From contig CAYUCY010000058.1 of assembly GCA_964443525.1 (NCBI GenBank), positions 1 through 9,387 on the forward strand: a stretch of 9,387 nt of DNA, in the 5' to 3' direction. Shown piece after piece: positions 5,976-9,387 of this stretch. The stretch comes from CAYUCY01 sp964443525 (GTDB taxonomy: Bacteria > Pseudomonadota > Alphaproteobacteria > Caedimonadales > Caedimonadaceae). Every line of letters starts with the position of its first letter. Within the stretch, counting starts at the first letter, position 1. The notes beneath the pieces were generated by a model that did no database searches, was not told the DNA's origin, and saw nothing but the letters and a program-made list of their open reading frames with translations. A program made the translations under genes and the position numbers.

Positions 5976-7076
5976 ATGGGATTTCAATGCGGAATTGTAG
6001 GGTTGCCAAATGTGGGGAAATCGACCCTCTTTAATGCTTTAACGCAAACGGCTGCAGCCGAGGCTGCCAACTATCCCTTTTGTACTATTGAACCCAATTC
6101 GGGGCGTGTCGGCGTTCCGGACGACAGGCTTCAGGTTCTCGCAAAGCTAGCAGGCTCTCAACAAATCATCCCGACTCAGATCGAGTTTGTCGATATTGCA
6201 GGCCTTGTTCGAGGGGCCAGTAAAGGAGAAGGTCTCGGAAACCAATTCTTAGGTCATATTCGGGAAGTAGATGCCATCATTCATGTGGTTCGATGTTTTG
6301 AAAACGAGGACATTACTCATGTGGAAGGCGGCGTTGATCCTATCCGCGATATCGAAATTATTAACACGGAATTAATGATCGCGGATTATGAAAGCCTTGA
6401 ACGTCGCGAACAATCTCTCGCAAAGAGGGTTAAAAGCGGCGACAAAGAAGCCGCACAAACCCTTGATTTGCTGTCGCGGATTAAGCCCCTTTTGCATGAA
6501 GGAAAATCCGCAAGAATGGTTGAGCTCAAGGAAGATGAAAAGAAACTTTTTAAATCTCTTCAGCTTTTGAGTAGCAAGCCCGCCCTTTATGCCTGTAACG
6601 TCCGGGAAGAAGAAGCCGCAACCGGCAACGCCTATAGCCGAAAAGTCCAAGAATATGCAACAGGCGAAGGATCGCGAACGGTTGTGATCTCGGCGGCCAT
6701 CGAAGCCGAGATTGCCGCTCTTGAAACGCCTGAAGAAAAAGCTGAATTTTTGCAAAGCCTAGGGCTCGAGGAAACAGGACTCGCGCAAGTCATTCGGGAG
6801 GGGTATAAACTTCTCGACCTCAATACCTTTTTCACAATCGGACCTAAGGAAGCAAGAGCCTGGACCGTTCATCGAGGAGCTAAAGCACCTGAAGCGGCCA
6901 GCGTCATTCACACGGATTTTGAGAGAGGGTTTATTTGCGCCGAGACCATCTCTTTTGAGGATTATAAGACTTTGGGAAGCGAGCAAGCCGCCAAAGCGGC
7001 CGGCAAAATGCGCCAGGAAGGCCGCGACTACCTCGTCAAAGATGGGGATGTGGTTCACTTCAGGTTTAACGTATAG
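5976..7076 (+). CDS. ychF: Ribosome-associated ATPase of the OBG/YchF family
   Basis: A 366-residue P-loop protein, matching the 363 residues of E. coli YchF. This TRAFAC-class enzyme prefers ATP, binds ribosomes and affects stress responses. Visible: G1 loop GLPNVGKST (9-17), DIAGL (73-77) followed by VRGASKGEGLGN, and the altered G4 motif NVRE (208-211) in place of NKxD, which explains ATP rather than GTP preference. His115 matches the catalytic His114 of E. coli. A helical coiled-coil insert (about 130-200) and a C-terminal TGS domain (about 280-366) with DFERGFICAETISFEDY and the ending VKDGDVVHFRFNV complete the family architecture. The frame is open 22 codons further upstream inside pth, but ATG 5976 gives the universal MGFxCGIVGLPN start. 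It ends facing the convergent minus-strand gene 36 bases away. Confidence 0.97.
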   Translation: MGFQCGIVGLPNVGKSTLFNALTQTAAAEAANYPFCTIEPNSGRVGVPDDRLQVLAKLAGSQQIIPTQIEFVDIAGLVRGASKGEGLGNQFLGHIREVDAIIHVVRCFENEDITHVEGGVDPIRDIEIINTELMIADYESLERREQSLAKRVKSGDKEAAQTLDLLSRIKPLLHEGKSARMVELKEDEKKLFKSLQLLSSKPALYACNVREEEAATGNAYSRKVQEYATGEGSRTVVISAAIEAEIAALETPEEKAEFLQSLGLEETGLAQVIREGYKLLDLNTFFTIGPKEARAWTVHRGAKAPEAASVIHTDFERGFICAETISFEDYKTLGSEQAAKAAGKMRQEGRDYLVKDGDVVHFRFNV

Positions 7077-7112
7077 AATTTCTTTACTTTTATTTATAGA
7101 CTAAAGATTCTC

Positions 7113-7889
7113 TTATTTTAGCCGTCCGATAAAAAGAAATTTCTCATAAACCTTTCCTCGTTTTGACCAACGTAAAAAAACATGTTCAAGAGCGCCGCTT
7201 TCCTTATGAGGTTGGATAAAGACGGAAGCTCTGCCGATTCCTCCGGCGGATCCCCTTCCCTTCCACCGCGAGTCATATTCTGAACTATGCGGTGTCCGAG
7301 TACAGTCAATAATATCAACCTTCAGAAACCCATCTTTTTCAATATTTTCTAACGATTTAACAAACATGACATGGGTCCCGGTTGTCCTACGGCTTTTATC
7401 GTAAGTTTTAGGGAGGATATATCCTGGAGGCATATAAACCATCAAGTCTCCGCTCCGAATCTCTCGAATATCTTCGACTCGCTTCCAATACTGTAGCGGT
7501 TTTTTAAAGGCTTGTGCATAATGAAAAGGGCAAGGAATCCCATCAATAGACAGGGGAACCTCCGGAGCCATTTTTCTCATGTAATATACAATTTCATTAT
7601 AAGCGTTTAAGAAGAAGAACTTCAGAAGGTAATGTGCGAACCCATAGCAGTTTGTTTCTAAAAACCAAGAATCATCTTCATTAATTTTAAAACTGTGAGA
7701 CGCTCCATATAAGGAAATCAATTTTTTCTTCTCTACCAGATCCAGTGTAAACTTGAGGAGAGCCGATAGATACAAGGAACTCTTTCTACCTTCTAAAAGC
7801 TCATTTTTTGAACTAGGATATGGTGGCTCGTCATCCTTAATCCTGGACGGAATCGTAGGAACGGGAATGAGAGAAAGAGAAAGAAGCAA
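7113..7889 (-). CDS. Exported NlpC/P60-like (papain-fold) protein, divergent
   Basis: A 258-residue frame read from a TTG at 7889; family not firmly recognised. Three blocks occur in the order and spacing of NlpC/P60 cysteine hydrolases: TNCYGFAHYLL with candidate nucleophile Cys81 (compare DCSGF), REIRSGDLMVY (142-151; compare PGDLVFF), and GTHVMFV with candidate His173 (compare HVGIY). The following strand VDIIDCTRTPH (191-201) could give the third polar residue. Such enzymes usually cut peptidoglycan peptides or act as amidases/acyltransferases. A conserved-looking RWKGRGSAGGIGRASVF (208-224) follows. The start is uncertain: a better signal peptide (NKSFFSLLLSLSLIPV) begins upstream of the TTG, behind an AAGAGG site, but no accepted start codon occurs there before the in-frame stop at 7932-7934. 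It is AT-richer than ychF. Fold assignment is inference from motifs. Confidence 0.75.
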   Translation of the reverse strand: MLLSLSLIPVPTIPSRIKDDEPPYPSSKNELLEGRKSSLYLSALLKFTLDLVEKKKLISLYGASHSFKINEDDSWFLETNCYGFAHYLLKFFFLNAYNEIVYYMRKMAPEVPLSIDGIPCPFHYAQAFKKPLQYWKRVEDIREIRSGDLMVYMPPGYILPKTYDKSRRTTGTHVMFVKSLENIEKDGFLKVDIIDCTRTPHSSEYDSRWKGRGSAGGIGRASVFIQPHKESGALEHVFLRWSKRGKVYEKFLFIGRLK

Positions 7890-7915
7890 ACTAAAGAAAG
7901 ACTTATTGAACGAGA

Positions 7916-7951
7916 GACCTCTTAAAAAATATTAAGTTAACTTAAGAGGTC
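7916..7951. promoter_or_regulatory. Overlapping perfect inverted repeats, candidate operator or RNA switch
   Basis: GACCTCTTAA (7916-7925) and TTAAGAGGTC (7942-7951) are exact inverted copies separated by 16 bases. Within the same stretch TTAAGTTAACTTAA (7932-7945) is itself a perfect 14-bp palindrome. The left arm contains, on the minus strand, the AAGAGG that looks like the ribosome binding site of the NlpC/P60-like gene. The right part overlaps its candidate -10 box. Confidence 0.6.
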
Positions 7952-7967
7952 GATTAATCGTTGTCAA
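7939..7967 (-). promoter_or_regulatory. Candidate promoter of the NlpC/P60-like gene
   Basis: On the minus strand a consensus TTGACA (7967-7962) is followed after 17 bases by TAAGTT (7944-7939), a weak -10 (3/6). The perfect palindrome CGATTAATCG (7960-7951) occupies the spacer. An alternative -10, TAATAT (7934-7929), pairs with a poorer -35, TTAATC (7957-7952). Confidence 0.45.
7951..7960. repeat. Perfect 10-bp palindrome CGATTAATCG
   Basis: It sits immediately next to the inverted repeat at 7916-7951, sharing one base, and in the spacer of the TTGACA promoter. The third self-complementary element in 45 bases. Confidence 0.5.
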
Positions 7968-8049
7968 GGTCATTTCTTTCTCAAAAAGGGAAGAAAAATC
8001 ATTGGCGAGGTTTTAAAATCTGATACCCTCTCACTAAGGAGAAAAAAGC

Positions 8050-8586
8050 ATGAAAAAATTGATATTTCCTTTGAGCGTTCTCTGGATTAACGCTTCTCTT
8101 GCAAGTTTGACCTCGGACGTCTCTGATCCGTTCGGTTCCGAATACAAAAGTTATAAAAATATTTCTGTGTCTCTCCTCAAAGAGGGCTCCGGCGGCTATC
8201 CTTCCTTTGAAATGATGAAGGATGTCCTCATCGATGCGTTAGACCCTGTTATAAGAGATGATTTCCTGACGGGGCTTTCTTTTCTCTACCAACTCGGCGC
8301 GCCGAGACATCCGGGAAATGTTGTAACCGACGGATTCACCTGTCTTTACGCGAAAGTGCTTTATGCAAAGGATAACGGCGGTGAAAGCCGCAGTCAATGG
8401 CAGGAGCTGGCTCTTTTGCAGCTCTTAGCCTTTCATAAGTCTGCACTTGAAGGACTTCAAAAAACCTTTGAAGAGGGTTCGGCGCAAAAAGCGCTTTTAA
8501 CAACATATCTCTCAAAAATGCCGACCTTTCCCTGCCAAAGTTGTAAGAAGACGGCTCTTTTCCAGCAGTTTGATATAAGAGTCTAG
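8050..8586 (+). CDS. Small exported protein, function unknown
   Basis: A 178-residue protein that I do not recognise. ATG 8050 is well supported by AAGGAG (8036-8041) eight bases upstream. A short Sec signal peptide (MKK, hydrophobic 4-15, cleavage SLA|S after residue 18) predicts export to the periplasm or beyond. The mature part of about 160 residues is mostly helical in character, with a hydrophobic helix near DDFLTGLSFLYQL (70-82) and a longer helical stretch around 115-155 (SQWQELALLQLLAFHKSALEGL). It has three Cys: Cys98 in GFTCLY, and Cys162 and Cys165 in PCQSCKK near the C-terminus, which could form a CxxC disulfide or metal site. No transmembrane segment follows the signal. It diverges from the NlpC/P60-like gene and shares its palindrome-rich upstream region, so co-regulation is possible. 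Confidence 0.8.
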   Translation: MKKLIFPLSVLWINASLASLTSDVSDPFGSEYKSYKNISVSLLKEGSGGYPSFEMMKDVLIDALDPVIRDDFLTGLSFLYQLGAPRHPGNVVTDGFTCLYAKVLYAKDNGGESRSQWQELALLQLLAFHKSALEGLQKTFEEGSAQKALLTTYLSKMPTFPCQSCKKTALFQQFDIRV

Positions 8587-8672
8587 CGTTACAGCCGAAA
8601 AAGACCCCGTCGCCTTTTCCCCTTTTTTCCTTTAGACTGGTAGGAATAAAAACCCATGAACAGGGCGTGGGC

Positions 8673-9387
8673 ATGACACAAAAAAAAGACTGGGAAAAAA
8701 TTTACAAACGGGAAAGAGGTAGATCGCCCGAAGAGGACGTCCTCTTTCTCCCCGAAGGCATTAAAATCAAGCCTCTTTATACGGCCGAGGACCTTGAAAA
8801 TATTGAGGCGTTCTCCTCATTTCCGGGCATACCTCCCTTTCCCAGAGGCAGTCGGGCCTCCCTTTATAAAGGAAAGCCGTGGACAGTTCGTCAGTATGCG
8901 GGCTTTTCAACGCCAGAAGAAACCAACACTTTTTATAAGAGAAATCTCGCGCAAGGCCAAAGAGGTCTTTCGGTTGCTTTTGATCTCGCTACCCACAGGG
9001 GCTTTGATTCGGATAATCTCAGAGTGTCGGGTGACGTGGGAATGGCCGGGGTTGCCGTTGACACGGTTGAAGATATGAAAATCCTTTTCGAAGGGATCCC
9101 TTTGGATAGTGTGAGTGTTTCCATGACCATGAACGGGGCAGTCCTTCCCATCCTTGCTATGTATATCGTAGCTGCCGAAGAATCGGGAGTTTCACCCGAA
9201 GCTCTCTCGGGTACCCTTCAAAACGATATTCTCAAGGAGTTTCTCGTACGAAACACGTATATTTACCCCCCCACCCCGAGTCTTCGAATCGTAGGCGACA
9301 TCCTTGCGTATTGCGCCGAAACGATGCCAAAGTTTAATCAGATCTCAATCTCTGGGTACCATATGCATGAGGCGGGAGCTACAGCAG
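8673..9387 (+). CDS. Methylmalonyl-CoA mutase, N-terminal part (partial)
   Basis: The first 238 codons of a frame that runs off the right edge. The enzyme interconverts (R)-methylmalonyl-CoA and succinyl-CoA using adenosylcobalamin, linking propionyl-CoA breakdown to the TCA cycle. The substrate-binding TIM barrel is visible: RQYAGFSTPEETN (73-85), GLSVAFDLATHRGFDSDN (98-115), SVSMTMNGAVLPILAMYIVAAEE (148-170), GTLQNDILKEFLVRNTYIYPP (180-200) and ISISGYHM (224-231). Against the Propionibacterium numbering, Tyr75, Thr181, Gln183, Arg193, Tyr229 and His230 match Tyr89, Thr195, Gln197, Arg207, Tyr243 and His244. Tyr plus Arg is the methylmalonyl-CoA pattern; isobutyryl-CoA mutases carry Phe and Gln. 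His232 replaces the usual Gln. ATG 8673 follows AGGG (8662-8665). The C-terminal B12 domain is outside the window. Symbols mutB, scpA and bhbA are all in use, so none is given. Confidence 0.96.
   Translation, partial: MTQKKDWEKIYKRERGRSPEEDVLFLPEGIKIKPLYTAEDLENIEAFSSFPGIPPFPRGSRASLYKGKPWTVRQYAGFSTPEETNTFYKRNLAQGQRGLSVAFDLATHRGFDSDNLRVSGDVGMAGVAVDTVEDMKILFEGIPLDSVSVSMTMNGAVLPILAMYIVAAEESGVSPEALSGTLQNDILKEFLVRNTYIYPPTPSLRIVGDILAYCAETMPKFNQISISGYHMHEAGATA

Noticed and set aside
8580..8636. AGTCTA...TAGACT inverted repeat around the intergenic region
   Set aside because: Six-base arms about 45 bases apart are expected by chance.
8656..8672. ATG at 8656 as the mutase start
   Set aside because: It is out of frame with the mutase reading frame; the in-frame GTG at 8667 is possible but ATG 8673 has the better spacing to AGGG.

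Overview
The window reads as a chromosomal segment of a Gram-negative bacterium, most likely an alphaproteobacterium. The best evidence is the run prs, rplY (L25/Ctc), pth, ychF on one strand, an order familiar from that class. Several short exported proteins of unknown family, one of them with an F-box-like motif, hint at a host-associated lineage such as the Holosporales. That placement is inference and no marker here proves it. Protein-coding housekeeping genes are moderately GC-rich, while the small exported-protein genes and their flanks are clearly more AT-rich.

Layout: the 3' end of dapB (lysine/peptidoglycan precursor synthesis) enters at the left edge. A gene-free stretch of about 420 bases follows and ends in a strong promoter-like site with a perfect 17-bp palindrome directly against its -35 box. 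This drives an exported protein with an F-box-like segment, closed by a hairpin terminator. On the minus strand comes a complete polar amino-acid ABC importer, transcribed as binding lipoprotein, then permease, then ATPase. Diverging from it on the plus strand is prs (PRPP synthase), followed by rplY, pth and ychF. The last three form a tight cluster whose products act on or near the ribosome.

Convergent to ychF is a minus-strand gene for an exported, divergent NlpC/P60-like (papain-fold) protein. Its start codon is problematic: the signal peptide appears to begin upstream of the only usable start codon. It is separated by about 160 bases from a divergent gene for another small exported protein. 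That gap contains a cluster of perfect palindromes sitting on a TTGACA-type promoter. The window ends inside the 5' third of methylmalonyl-CoA mutase, whose substrate-specificity residues are intact but which has an unusual His two residues after the catalytic His.

There are no rRNA or tRNA genes, CRISPR arrays, insertion sequences or phage genes visible. Nothing here is demonstrably a new multi-gene system. The items most worth following up are the exported F-box-like protein with its operator-like palindrome, and the NlpC/P60-like gene with its palindrome-dense control region.
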